35,262 bases of DNA from Candidatus Bathyarchaeota archaeon (GCA_016927895.1 JAFGLT010000106.1:1-35262); one strand, 5' to 3'; numbered from the stretch's first letter, positions 8,615-17,383 are shown. Made by a program: numbers and translations. Notes: generated by a model not told the origin, from the sequence alone.

Positions 8615-9247
8615 TTATTGTTTTCTGAGTAGAATTTCAATGGAAAATGGGATTCCGGGTATTCTATAGATTACTGGAAAGGGTGCATAATATCGTTTAT
8701 CAACGGTTTTCAGATTGTATTTTTTAATGATTCTTTTCAATTCTTGTTCTTGCAAAACAGAGATGTGTGTCTTGTCTTTATCCAAGAAACCAAAATACCT
8801 TCTAGGCCACTCGTCAAGGGGTGTTGACACAATCAAATATCCGCCTTTCTTGAGTTTCTTCACTATTTCTTCAAAGTTTTTTTCAAAGTTCTTTGTATGT
8901 TCTAAAACGTCTATAGCTGTGATGCAGTCAAAGCTGTTGTCGGCGTATGGAAGTGGGTCTTCTAAGCTGTGAATCTTTAAACTCGCTTCTGGTACTACCT
9001 GTTTTGCTTTTCCAATAGCAAACTCCGAGATGTCAAAACCATGCAATTCGTCAAAAACTGAAGAAAGCTCTTTCAAGAGAAAACCGAAAGCGCATCCAAC
9101 ATCTAATACTTTGTTGACTTTAATGTTGTGTTTTTTTACAAAATATATTATTCCTGAAAAAAGTTTGGCTGGGTCTAATTTTTCGTAATTTAAGTAATTT
9201 GATTTGCTGAAGCCGTAGAAATAGCTTCTACCAAATTCCTCTCTCAT
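8615..9247 (-). CDS. class I SAM-dependent methyltransferase
   Basis: KVLDVGCAFGFLLKELSSVFDELHGFDISEFAI...FDCITAIDVLEHTKNFEKNFEEIVKKLKKGGYLIVSTP. Confidence 0.88.
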   Translation of the reverse strand: MREEFGRSYFYGFSKSNYLNYEKLDPAKLFSGIIYFVKKHNIKVNKVLDVGCAFGFLLKELSSVFDELHGFDISEFAIGKAKQVVPEASLKIHSLEDPLPYADNSFDCITAIDVLEHTKNFEKNFEEIVKKLKKGGYLIVSTPLDEWPRRYFGFLDKDKTHISVLQEQELKRIIKKYNLKTVDKRYYAPFPVIYRIPGIPFSIEILLRKQ

Positions 9248-9427
9248 GACCCGTTAGAATGTCATCGGTTATTTAAAAATGAATCTAACTTACAATCATG
9301 TTTGATAATATTGATTCTTGTATATGTCTCTTGTTCCTTTTGCTACGTTGCCAATCTTCTAAAGGAGCATTTCTTGTACTTTGGTCCGCTAAAATAGAGA
9401 ATCTCTGAGTAATGCTTAAACCCTTTT

Positions 9428-9769
9428 TCAAAATATGGTTTTTGTGAATTCCCACAGCTCTTCTCTTGAATCCAGTATGGTGTCTATGGTCTCTTTTCCT
9501 TTTTGGGTTAATCTGTATACTCGTTTGTTTTCAGCTGCTTCGCCCATTAATAGGTGCTTGCGTTCCATCGAATATAGCAAAGTATAGACAGTGCCTGAGC
9601 TAAACTTGAAACCAAATTTGCTGTGCACTACATCAATGAGTTCGTACGCGCTTAACGGTTCATTCTTTCTAAGTTCTGCCAAAAAAATTGTTTCCAAGTA
9701 ACTCTTTACAATTTTACGCCTTATTTCTTCTAAAACTTGGTCTTCCAAGGCTTCTCCCTCCTTTTTCAT
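9428..9769 (-). CDS. PadR-family transcriptional regulator
   Basis: FLAELRKNEPLSAYELIDVVHSKFGFKFSSGTVYTLLYSMERKHLLMGEAAENKRVYRLTQKGKETI. Confidence 0.88.
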   Translation of the reverse strand: MKKEGEALEDQVLEEIRRKIVKSYLETIFLAELRKNEPLSAYELIDVVHSKFGFKFSSGTVYTLLYSMERKHLLMGEAAENKRVYRLTQKGKETIDTILDSREELWEFTKTIF

Positions 9770-9976
9770 AAGCGCCTAGTTTTTACCATAAACATTGTCT
9801 GGTCGAAGTTTTTTGTAAACGCGCCTTTTGGTTCTTCCAAGGCTTATATATGTTTATTCTTTTGCTAAAATGTATGCGCGCTTATTAAGATTGTTAAAAA
9901 CTTGGGTTTGGCTTTAAGGCATGCCTGAATTGTTTGGGGGGCTCGACTGTGTGCTTTGGGATGCAATTGTACAAAC

Positions 9977-10012
9977 TACTTTGTAATGCAAAGCTTTATA
10001 TTTCACAAAGTA
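9977..10012. promoter_or_regulatory. inverted repeat TACTTTGT-N20-ACAAAGTA flanking a TATA-like element
   Basis: TACTTTGT 9977-9984, ACAAAGTA 10005-10012, enclosing TTTATATTT (9995-10003), about 35 nt before ATG 10036. Confidence 0.5.
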
Positions 10013-10035
10013 AATTATGTAATCAGGTGAAAACA

Positions 10036-10674
10036 ATGACAAAACAGAACACCTTGAGAGAGGTCGAGAAAAAAGCATACATGTCCTACCATCAAGACGG
10101 CCTGCTGGACATATTCATCGGACTATACGCTATAGCTTTCGGTTTAGGCATAGTCGCAGACAAGGTTCTAGATTTCAGCTTTGGAATAATCATGCCTGGC
10201 ATCTTAATTGCGATAGTGCTGCCAATCTGGCTTCAAGCAAAAAGAAAAATCACCATGCCCAGAATCGGCTACGTGAATTTCGGAACACGCGGATCAAACA
10301 AGCTCTTTGCCCTCTTATTAGGCTTATCAGTGGCGGGTTTAGGCGTCTTCTTCTTGTTCACTATGGCAACATTTCAAGACGGCAGACCAGAGTGGATTGA
10401 GACCATTCTCTTTCAATACGGCATGATCTGGATAGGCTTAGGAGCAGCAGTCATAGGAAGCCTGTTCGCCTACACTATGGGACTTAAACGACTTCACGGG
10501 TATGGCCTGTTAACACTTGCGCTGTTCATCAGCGGCTACTTCCTCAGTGTCCCCTTCGAATACCTCCTACTAGTCATAGGCAGCGTAATCATAGCAAGCG
10601 GCACAGTACTGCTAGTGCAGTTCACACGTCGTTATCCATTGCAAAAAGGTGCCATTGCCATTGCCTCCCAGTGA
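10036..10674 (+). CDS. polytopic membrane protein
   Basis: MTKQNTLREVEKKAYMSYHQDGLLDIFIGLYAIAFGLGIVADKVL... with several TM segments; ATG 10036 after AGGTGA preferred to 9934. Confidence 0.75.
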   Translation: MTKQNTLREVEKKAYMSYHQDGLLDIFIGLYAIAFGLGIVADKVLDFSFGIIMPGILIAIVLPIWLQAKRKITMPRIGYVNFGTRGSNKLFALLLGLSVAGLGVFFLFTMATFQDGRPEWIETILFQYGMIWIGLGAAVIGSLFAYTMGLKRLHGYGLLTLALFISGYFLSVPFEYLLLVIGSVIIASGTVLLVQFTRRYPLQKGAIAIASQ

Positions 10675-10972
10675 CGAAGGAATACAAAACATCGACAGGC
10701 TAATCCACGAGCCCTCCCGGCTAATCATAATGATGCACCTTTACGTTGTTCAAAGCGCTGACTTCCAGTTCCTCCAACACCAAACGGAAATGACGCCGGG
10801 CAACCTGTCTTCTCATCTGCGGAAGCTGGAGGACGCTGGCTACATTGAAGTAACAAAGGACTTCGTTGATAGGACGCCGCACACAGCATTGAAGCTGACA
10901 AAGAAGGGCAGGGAAGCCTTTAAACAATACCGAAGAGACGTGAAGCGCTTCATCGATAAGCTACCTGAGTAA
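10649..10972 (+). CDS. winged-helix transcriptional regulator (ArsR/MarR-like)
   Basis: IHEPSRLIIMMHLYVVQSADFQFLQHQTEMTPGNLSSHLRKLEDAGYIEVTKDFVDRTPHTALKLTKKGREAFKQY; overlaps the upstream gene. Confidence 0.85.
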   Translation: MPLPLPPSDEGIQNIDRLIHEPSRLIIMMHLYVVQSADFQFLQHQTEMTPGNLSSHLRKLEDAGYIEVTKDFVDRTPHTALKLTKKGREAFKQYRRDVKRFIDKLPE

Positions 10973-11138
10973 AACAGTCCCGTAAACATCTTTCCCATTT
11001 TCTTCTTTCTTTTAATGTGGAGTGCCATTTTTTGGAAATTTTGCCATAAAAAGCCTGATGTTTTTGTATTTAAACCGACGCCTCTTGATGGAAAAATGTG
11101 CCAAAAGTTTTAACTTGATTTTAAAGCATTACCCTTCA

Positions 11139-11163
11139 CCTGTGGGCTGGAGAGGTGCACAGG
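11139..11163 (+). promoter_or_regulatory. hairpin CCTGTG-N13-CACAGG presenting an SD-like sequence in its loop
   Basis: CCTGTG 11139-11144 pairs with CACAGG 11158-11163; loop GGCTGGAGAGGTG contains GGAGAGGTG, just before GTG start 11165. Confidence 0.4.
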
Positions 11164-11164
11164 G

Positions 11165-12487
11165 GTGAGTAGGAAGAGAAGCAGACATGGTGACTTCCGA
11201 AACTTCATTTTGCTCGTTTTGATGAAAGAGGGTCCGCTTGGTCTATCTGAACTATATCAAAAGAAGTCTATTTTGACCTCTCAATTTGAGATGATTGGTA
11301 CAGAGTTTGGTACACGAATTGTCTCTGGTCTTTTTTCCAAGTTTGGGCGTCCAGCTCCGCTTCGTTCTAGTAGAGTTAAGCTAGAAGAGGAAAAACAACA
11401 AATTGATATCCAATTTGAATGCGAAAGTTTGCAGGAATGCCGTCTTATCACGATGAATCAAACGGGCAAGTATGAACTCACTGGGAAAGGAACAGAAAAA
11501 GCGAAAGAGTTCGAGAAAGGCTTGAAGAAGGGGGCAGAGATTCTTGAAGGTCAAGTTCTTAATCCACATGCTGCAGCTCGCAACACGGTTCTTATCGACT
11601 TTTTCCTTGCTACATTGAAACTCCTTTCAGGTATTTTCAGTGGAAGTGTTGGCCTCTTAGCTGATGGTGCCGACGCCGCAGTTGACACTATTTCAGCTGC
11701 AATAGTATGGTTGGGCATGAAAATTAAAAGAGAAAATTTGGGAACCTTCATTGTTCTTGTAATGATGTTTGTCACTGGCATCAGCGTGGGCTACGACTCG
11801 ATTATATCCCTTATAGACGCTTTCCTTGGAATGCTGTCTCCTTTAGCTATGCCTTACTTGGTAATTTTAACTGAAATTGTTGCACTTATATTTGCCACTT
11901 TACTTTTTCTGTATCAGAGATTTGTTGGCAAACGGAACGGCAGTTTAGCGCTTATCTCGCAGTCAATTGACTCTAAAAATCACATATACGTTGCTGCGGG
12001 AGTCATCGTAGGTGCGGTATTTTCAATTTTCGGTATACACTTTGTAGACGCGCTTATAGGAGGTTTTATTGCTGCTAGAATCCTTGTAGACGGCATAAAA
12101 TTATCAAAGGAAACCATTGCCTCAATCAAAGGAGAAGATGTAGACTTAGCTAAATATGAGGTTCCATTTGAGAGACATTGGAGATTAAGCAAAGTCGAAA
12201 CCTTCAGAACTTGGATATTATACTCTGTCAAGGAACTCAAATTGAAAACAAGAAATGAACTTGTAAATGAGCTTAAGGCCACATTTAAACCAGAATACGT
12301 TCCCATATTATCCGAGTATAAGTTTATGTTAGGAGAAGGTGTTGATTTTGATGACTCCTTCGATGGTCTTGTAACGCCATTAATTGAAGAGGTTCTTTTA
12401 AACAAACAGAAAGAAGAATTTATAATTACAGAAAAGGGAGCAAAACGCGTAACTGAACTAACCAGGAACCTTAGATTTCTCCAGTAA
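11165..12487 (+). CDS. CDF-family cation transporter with N- and C-terminal winged-helix-like domains
   Basis: N-terminus LLVLMKEGPLGLSELYQK...LITMNQTGKYELTGKGTEKAKEF; CDF core VLIDFFLATLKLLSGIFSGSVGLLADGADAAVDTISA...LALISQSIDSKNHIYVAAGVIVGAVFSIFG..FVDALIGGFIAARI; C-terminus TRNELVNELKATF...LIEEVLLNKQKEEFIITEKGAKRVTEL. Confidence 0.8.
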   Translation: MSRKRSRHGDFRNFILLVLMKEGPLGLSELYQKKSILTSQFEMIGTEFGTRIVSGLFSKFGRPAPLRSSRVKLEEEKQQIDIQFECESLQECRLITMNQTGKYELTGKGTEKAKEFEKGLKKGAEILEGQVLNPHAAARNTVLIDFFLATLKLLSGIFSGSVGLLADGADAAVDTISAAIVWLGMKIKRENLGTFIVLVMMFVTGISVGYDSIISLIDAFLGMLSPLAMPYLVILTEIVALIFATLLFLYQRFVGKRNGSLALISQSIDSKNHIYVAAGVIVGAVFSIFGIHFVDALIGGFIAARILVDGIKLSKETIASIKGEDVDLAKYEVPFERHWRLSKVETFRTWILYSVKELKLKTRNELVNELKATFKPEYVPILSEYKFMLGEGVDFDDSFDGLVTPLIEEVLLNKQKEEFIITEKGAKRVTELTRNLRFLQ

Positions 12488-12806
12488 TTATGGCTTTCAC
12501 ATGCGGGGTCGACGGGATTAGGTTTACATTTCAATCCTGCGTTAATGTGATGACAAGTGTAAATGGTTTTTCAGTCAGTTTTTCTCATCTTTTCATGGTG
12601 TTGCCTGTTTAGTGTTTTCTTCATTTTAGCAGACTATATTTTGCTTCAGAAAGAGTGTGGTGTTAATTTGCCTTGAATCGCAAATCCTTTTAGTTTAATG
12701 AGCTAATAGAGTTCAACAATGCGTTTGCAGTGAAGGAAGGGTTAACATAAAAAGCGCGAAGTTCTATGCATTTTGCGTTGCTGTTCTAATATTATCTTTA
12801 GCTTTA

Positions 12807-13394
12807 ATGGTGGTTGTTTTAGGAGCCTTCAGAGACAAGTCAATACGTGTTGCATGCGTCGGTGACAGCATCACCACTTTAAGCACGTATCCGAGTGACC
12901 TGCAGGACTTGCTTGGACCTGACTATAATGTAAAAGAATTTGGTGTTGTGGGATCAACAGTTTTGTCTAACGGCTATAACCCGTACATTGATCAGCCGGA
13001 ATTTCAAGAAGCCAAAGATTTCATGCCAACTATTGTTGTTGTGCTGCTCGGAACCAACGATGCTCGTGAAGACATTTACCTAGCTATTGACAATTTTGTT
13101 GGAGAATATAAGCAGCTGATTGGCGAAATACAGGCGCTCTCAAGCAACCCGAAAATTTTTCTTGTAATACCTCCTCCTCTTTTCGAAAATAACCTATTTC
13201 TGAGCAACGAGTATCTGTTGAATGGCGTTATTCCTCGTATTAAACAGGTGGCAGAGGAGCTTGGTTTATCTTTGGTTGACGTGTACACGCCGTTAGATGG
13301 TCATCCTGAATGTTTCGTGGATGGTGTTCACCCTAACTACGACGGCGCAGCCATCATTGCAGGTGAAGTTTATGAGGCGTTTTTAACCGATTAA
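12807..13394 (+). CDS. SGNH/GDSL hydrolase with N-terminal membrane segment (start uncertain)
   Basis: VACVGDSITTLSTYP (block I), VVVLLGTNDARED (GxND), ECFVDGVHPNYDGAAIIAGEVYEAF (DGVHP). Confidence 0.82.
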   Translation: MVVVLGAFRDKSIRVACVGDSITTLSTYPSDLQDLLGPDYNVKEFGVVGSTVLSNGYNPYIDQPEFQEAKDFMPTIVVVLLGTNDAREDIYLAIDNFVGEYKQLIGEIQALSSNPKIFLVIPPPLFENNLFLSNEYLLNGVIPRIKQVAEELGLSLVDVYTPLDGHPECFVDGVHPNYDGAAIIAGEVYEAFLTD

Positions 13395-14606
13395 CTTCTT
13401 CAAAACTGGGATTTTTTTCATAATGAGGACTAACCCAAGCGTAATTAGGAAGGTAACAACGGCTATGAGAGGCACGCCGATGATTGGGTTAATTACTGTA
13501 AGGCTTAGTGTGACTCCGAAGAATCCTCGTTGTAGCGACATCAATATTATTACGTGAAGCAGGTAGATTGCCAGCGTGTTTTTACTGACTAGACGAAGAA
13601 ATTTCCTGAAATGCGGGTGATTTCTTCCCGGCCAGTCTGGTTTGAACCTGCTTAAGATCATGAATAAGGCAACTGAAGTTATGATTACGTTTGCAGATAG
13701 GTAGTCAAAGAAGAAGTAGTATTGTTCCAAGGAGTAAAAAACGAAATGCATTGCCCACGTGCTGAATACAGTCCAGATGAACCCTATGACTAATAGGGCG
13801 TACAAGATTGCAGGTCGTATCCGTACTTTTGGAAGGTGTTCGCCTAGTAAGAAGTATCCTATGCATCCGCTCCATATGAAGACGCCGGCGTTTAAGGCGT
13901 AACCTGTGATCAGTTCGATGAGGGGCATGACGGCTACGCCTATGAACCATAAGATTAAGAGGTATCTGATTATGTTGTGGTCTTTGTTTGCTACTACTAC
14001 GCGTAAAACTGGGGTAATCAAGTAAAGGCCTGTCATGAGGTAAAGGAACCAAAAGTGGTACCAGGGTCCAGTGAAAACGCCCCACATTAATGCTTGGAAG
14101 ACGTTGTCGAGGGTTACTGGCATGTCGGAGATGAAGAAACCCCATGCAAGGTAGATTACACTCCAGAACCCGTATGCCCAGCCGATGCGGTCGGCTCGTT
14201 TCTTTAGGAAAGCCTTGATGGGCTCGTCAATCTTGGCTGGCTGAAGCAGTAAGGCGCCGCTTAGCATGATAAATAGGGGAACGCATGACAAATTAAAGAA
14301 CTTGTAAACTGTAGCTGTCCACCAATACGAGGCTGTGACGGGGTCGAGAGCTACACCAGGTTGGTAAATCGCCGTGTAGTACTCGTTGGACGCGTGAAGC
14401 ATCACCACCATAAAGATTCCGACGGTGCGAATCAAGTCTACTGGAAGAGAAAAAGTATCTTCTTTTTTAACGGCTTCAGCTTCAGAGACTGATATTTTTA
14501 ACACACGCCGACCACGAGGTAATTGGCGAGAACCACGGCTTTTCAATTTATTAACTTTGTTCCGCCATCTCGAAGATTTTTTCGTAGATTCCCCGAAACG
14601 TCTCAA
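13383..14606 (-). CDS. acyltransferase family 3 (AT3) membrane protein
   Basis: LPVDLIRTVGIFMVVMLHASNEYY...FNLSCVPLFIMLSGALLL...RADRIGWAYGFWSVIYLAWGF... with about 10 TM helices, as in Acyl_transf_3. Confidence 0.87.
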   Translation of the reverse strand: MRRFGESTKKSSRWRNKVNKLKSRGSRQLPRGRRVLKISVSEAEAVKKEDTFSLPVDLIRTVGIFMVVMLHASNEYYTAIYQPGVALDPVTASYWWTATVYKFFNLSCVPLFIMLSGALLLQPAKIDEPIKAFLKKRADRIGWAYGFWSVIYLAWGFFISDMPVTLDNVFQALMWGVFTGPWYHFWFLYLMTGLYLITPVLRVVVANKDHNIIRYLLILWFIGVAVMPLIELITGYALNAGVFIWSGCIGYFLLGEHLPKVRIRPAILYALLVIGFIWTVFSTWAMHFVFYSLEQYYFFFDYLSANVIITSVALFMILSRFKPDWPGRNHPHFRKFLRLVSKNTLAIYLLHVIILMSLQRGFFGVTLSLTVINPIIGVPLIAVVTFLITLGLVLIMKKIPVLKKLIG

Positions 14607-14775
14607 AGGGCACTTGGCTGAGGCGCTTAGTGGTTTCTAACTTGATGCGCAATGGCTTTTCCGCGTGGAATTTTTGCGGGTGTTTTGTCGTTGAGGTTGC
14701 TCGGGCGTGGAGCCTGTTCTTGTTTGTTTTTTGGTTTTTTGGGGAATACTGTTTTTATACGTGGTTGGGGTTGCT

Positions 14776-15501
14776 ATGGGGAAAGGGAGCTTCACGTTGA
14801 CTATTGTTGTTGATGACGCGGGTAGTGGTGACTTGCTTTTCGGCGTGGTTATTGGTGCTTACCGCGAGGAAACAGACGAGTTCACGTATGACGTTATAGA
14901 CGTGCGGTTCTACAAGGATATTTTCTCGACTAAGGAGTATTTGCAGGAGGCTTCGCGTGTTACGGCTCGGCTGCTTGAAAAGTTGAAGGTAAAGCCTGAC
15001 GAGGAAATTCAGGTTTGCCAAGGCAACATTTTTGATGCGGCTGTGGCGGATTTGCAGGAGGCTCATGGCGAAGACAAGGTTATTCGCGTGCGGGTGACAG
15101 GTGAAGCGCAGCGGCTTGTGGAAGTCTCTTACTTAGATGAGATCAGAAACTTGGGTTACGAGCCTTTGCCTGAGCGGGAGGAGAAGCGCGCAAAAAGCTT
15201 CTTTCACATGATGAGATGGCTTAAAGCACACCCAGACATGATTCAATACGCGAAGACGGGGTGGCCCAGACTGAAACGTTACCGCCTCTTCAAGGAGCCG
15301 CCAGAGCCCGAGGAAGTGCATCAGGCGGTATGTAGCGAATGTGGCAACACCTGCGAAGTGCCATTTAAGCCTGAACCAGACCGGCCCGTTTACTGTCCAG
15401 CATGCTGGAAGAAACGGAAGCCTCGCCCCAAAAAGAGTTCCAAGAGGAACATGAAGAACGTTAAGGGCGGTAAACGGAACAACAGAAAAGTGGCGTGTTA
15501 G
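14776..15501 (+). CDS. conserved protein with possible RNase H-like N-terminus and C-terminal zinc ribbon
   Basis: MGKGSFTLTIVVDDAGSGDLLFGVVIGAYREE..., then CSECGNTCEVPFKPEPDRPVYCPACW zinc ribbon and a Lys/Arg-rich tail; track start is 14707, ATG 14776 fits the fold better. Confidence 0.7.
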   Translation: MGKGSFTLTIVVDDAGSGDLLFGVVIGAYREETDEFTYDVIDVRFYKDIFSTKEYLQEASRVTARLLEKLKVKPDEEIQVCQGNIFDAAVADLQEAHGEDKVIRVRVTGEAQRLVEVSYLDEIRNLGYEPLPEREEKRAKSFFHMMRWLKAHPDMIQYAKTGWPRLKRYRLFKEPPEPEEVHQAVCSECGNTCEVPFKPEPDRPVYCPACWKKRKPRPKKSSKRNMKNVKGGKRNNRKVAC

Positions 15502-15576
15502 CGTTTTCGTATGTGCTGTGGCGAAACTGTTTTAAGTGGTTGCGGTTGTTGGTTGCGGTAAGAAGGTTGGTTAGGT

Positions 15577-15885
15577 ATGGGTCAGGTTGATGCGCCGAGG
15601 CGGCTGGGTAAGGACGAGTTGTATCGGTGTCCGTTTCCGCATGTGCATCCTCGGCATAAGCAGGCGTTTTTCAAGGATTTTGATAAGCACTTCAGGATTT
15701 TCAGCAACCGCGATGACCATTTGGAGGTTGTGCAGTTGCATGAGCAGCTTGCTTGGGAATATAGGCGCGCGGCGTCTGAGAAGCAAAAGCTCAGCGAGGA
15801 GGACTTGCAGAATATCTCACTGGGGGCTTGGCTGCAGGCAATAGAGAAGAAGACGGGTAAGCCGATTACAGTGGTTAAAAAGTAA
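15577..15885 (+). CDS. hypothetical protein (102 aa)
   Basis: MGQVDAPRRLGKDELYRCPFPHVHPRHKQAFFKDFDKHFRIFSNRDDHLEVVQLHEQLAWEYRRAAS... Confidence 0.6.
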   Translation: MGQVDAPRRLGKDELYRCPFPHVHPRHKQAFFKDFDKHFRIFSNRDDHLEVVQLHEQLAWEYRRAASEKQKLSEEDLQNISLGAWLQAIEKKTGKPITVVKK

Positions 15886-15937
15886 AAGTTGAAAATTTTA
15901 AAAGTTTAGGGTTGAAAAGTAAAGAGGAAAAGCGGTT

Positions 15938-16186
15938 TTATTGTACTGCTTCGACGCTTATGATTTCTGGGACTTTTTGTTTGATGACGCGTTCTACGCC
16001 TGCTTTTAGTGTTAGTGCGGACATGGGGCAGCCTACACATGCTCCTCTTAGGCGGACTTTTACGATGTTGTTTTCGATGGCTACGAGGTCTATGTCTCCG
16101 CCGTCAGCTTGAATTTGCGGCTTGATTTCTGCGAGGGCAGCTTCAACTCTTTTCTGAACTGTTTCACTCATACTGTTTTTCACCAC
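15938..16186 (-). CDS. NifU C-terminal-domain-like Fe-S scaffold protein
   Basis: VEAALAEIKPQIQADGGDIDLVAIENNIVKVRLRGACVGCPMSALTLKAGVERVIKQKVPEI with CxxC; ATG 16171 is an alternative start. Confidence 0.92.
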   Translation of the reverse strand: MVKNSMSETVQKRVEAALAEIKPQIQADGGDIDLVAIENNIVKVRLRGACVGCPMSALTLKAGVERVIKQKVPEIISVEAVQ

Positions 16187-16324
16187 GCTCTAAGTTTAAA
16201 TCCTAAACCATTACACACGATTGGTCATAAAAGCATTACCCTGAACCTCTCCTAACAAGCAAGTCTATCTTTTGAAGCAACAAATGGAAGCAATGGGGTT
16301 TATTTTTGATTTTGGCATCGTTTT

Positions 16325-16945
16325 TCATTTTTCTTGTTTGGTGAGTAGGTGTCCAGCGAATGCTGCGAGCCACATGAGTGCGGGGTAGATGATAATGCGT
16401 TCCATTCCGCCTGGGCCTAGTCCTAGGTAGAAGGTGCTGTTGTTTGCGGTGGTGCTGGTTAGTGAGCCGCTTGTGAGCATGCCCATTGAGAAGAGGGATA
16501 GTGCTGTTATTGTCATGGCTCCGAGTGCGATGCTTATCAGAGAGAAGGGTTTTGGCAGCACTTTGAATGAGGTTATGGCGGATAGTCCGGCGAAGAAGAA
16601 TGCTGCTGTGGCTGCTGCGCCGTGTGGGAGGGTGTAGTCTTTAGTGAAGATGCCGACGCCCATTGCGCCTGCTGCCATTAACAGCAGTAGTATGTTTAGT
16701 GTTTTGAGGTTTGGTGTGTGTCTTTGGAGGTATGTTCCGGCGAGAAGTAGTAGTCCTAGGAGGAAGACGGATGAGTTGAAGATTATGGCGGATGGTCCTA
16801 CGCCTAGGTCGCTTATGTAGTTGGCGGACACGCTGTAGCCAGGATACAAGGTCTCTGCAATAATCATGCATAGCACGAACTGGGTGACTGCGATTAGAAA
16901 GAGTAGTCCCGCCATTTTTCCCTTTGAATAACACATGCGTTGCAT
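16325..16945 (-). CDS. DUF998-like membrane protein
   Basis: GLLFLIAVTQFVLCMIIAETLYPGYSVSANYISDLGVGPSAIIFNSSVFLLGLLLLAGTYL. Confidence 0.78.
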   Translation of the reverse strand: MQRMCYSKGKMAGLLFLIAVTQFVLCMIIAETLYPGYSVSANYISDLGVGPSAIIFNSSVFLLGLLLLAGTYLQRHTPNLKTLNILLLLMAAGAMGVGIFTKDYTLPHGAAATAAFFFAGLSAITSFKVLPKPFSLISIALGAMTITALSLFSMGMLTSGSLTSTTANNSTFYLGLGPGGMERIIIYPALMWLAAFAGHLLTKQEK

Positions 16946-17077
16946 TATCGCCCGCCTGAAAAGATAAAACTTTCCACATGCCCTCTGCTGGGTTTTTTCT
17001 TGTTTTTTGGGTAGCCTTTTTTTGTGGCGGGTTTTGGCGGGTTTAATGCTTAAATTCTTGTTCTTCAGAGTATTATT

Positions 17078-17383
17078 TTGGTGACGTTTTTGTCGAGTTT
17101 TATTGTGTTTGGAAACTGGACGGAGCAGGGCATAAAGAAAGTCACTGATGCGCCTGAACGAATCAAGGACACCCGAGGGATGATTGAGAAGGCTGGCGGG
17201 AAAATGCAGCTCTATTACACGGCTGGGAAATGGGATTTCGTAATGATTGTGGAAATCCCCAAGGATGAAGACTTAATGGCTATCCTCCTATGCATTGGCA
17301 GCATGGGCAACATCCGCACTACTACCATGAAAGCGTGGACCGAAGATGAAGGCGCAAAAATACTGACCGCTCCACACCCGTAA
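17078..17383 (+). CDS. GYD-domain-like protein
   Basis: FGNWTEQGIKKVTDAPERIKDTRGMIEKAGGKMQLYYTAGKWDFVMIVEIPKDEDLMAILLCIGSMGNIRTTTMKAWTEDE. Confidence 0.78.
   Translation: MVTFLSSFIVFGNWTEQGIKKVTDAPERIKDTRGMIEKAGGKMQLYYTAGKWDFVMIVEIPKDEDLMAILLCIGSMGNIRTTTMKAWTEDEGAKILTAPHP

Noticed and set aside
8500-8615. Possible Cys-rich short frame WAKCRCCAEGWVC
   Set aside because: No start codon in frame after an upstream stop; likely chance.
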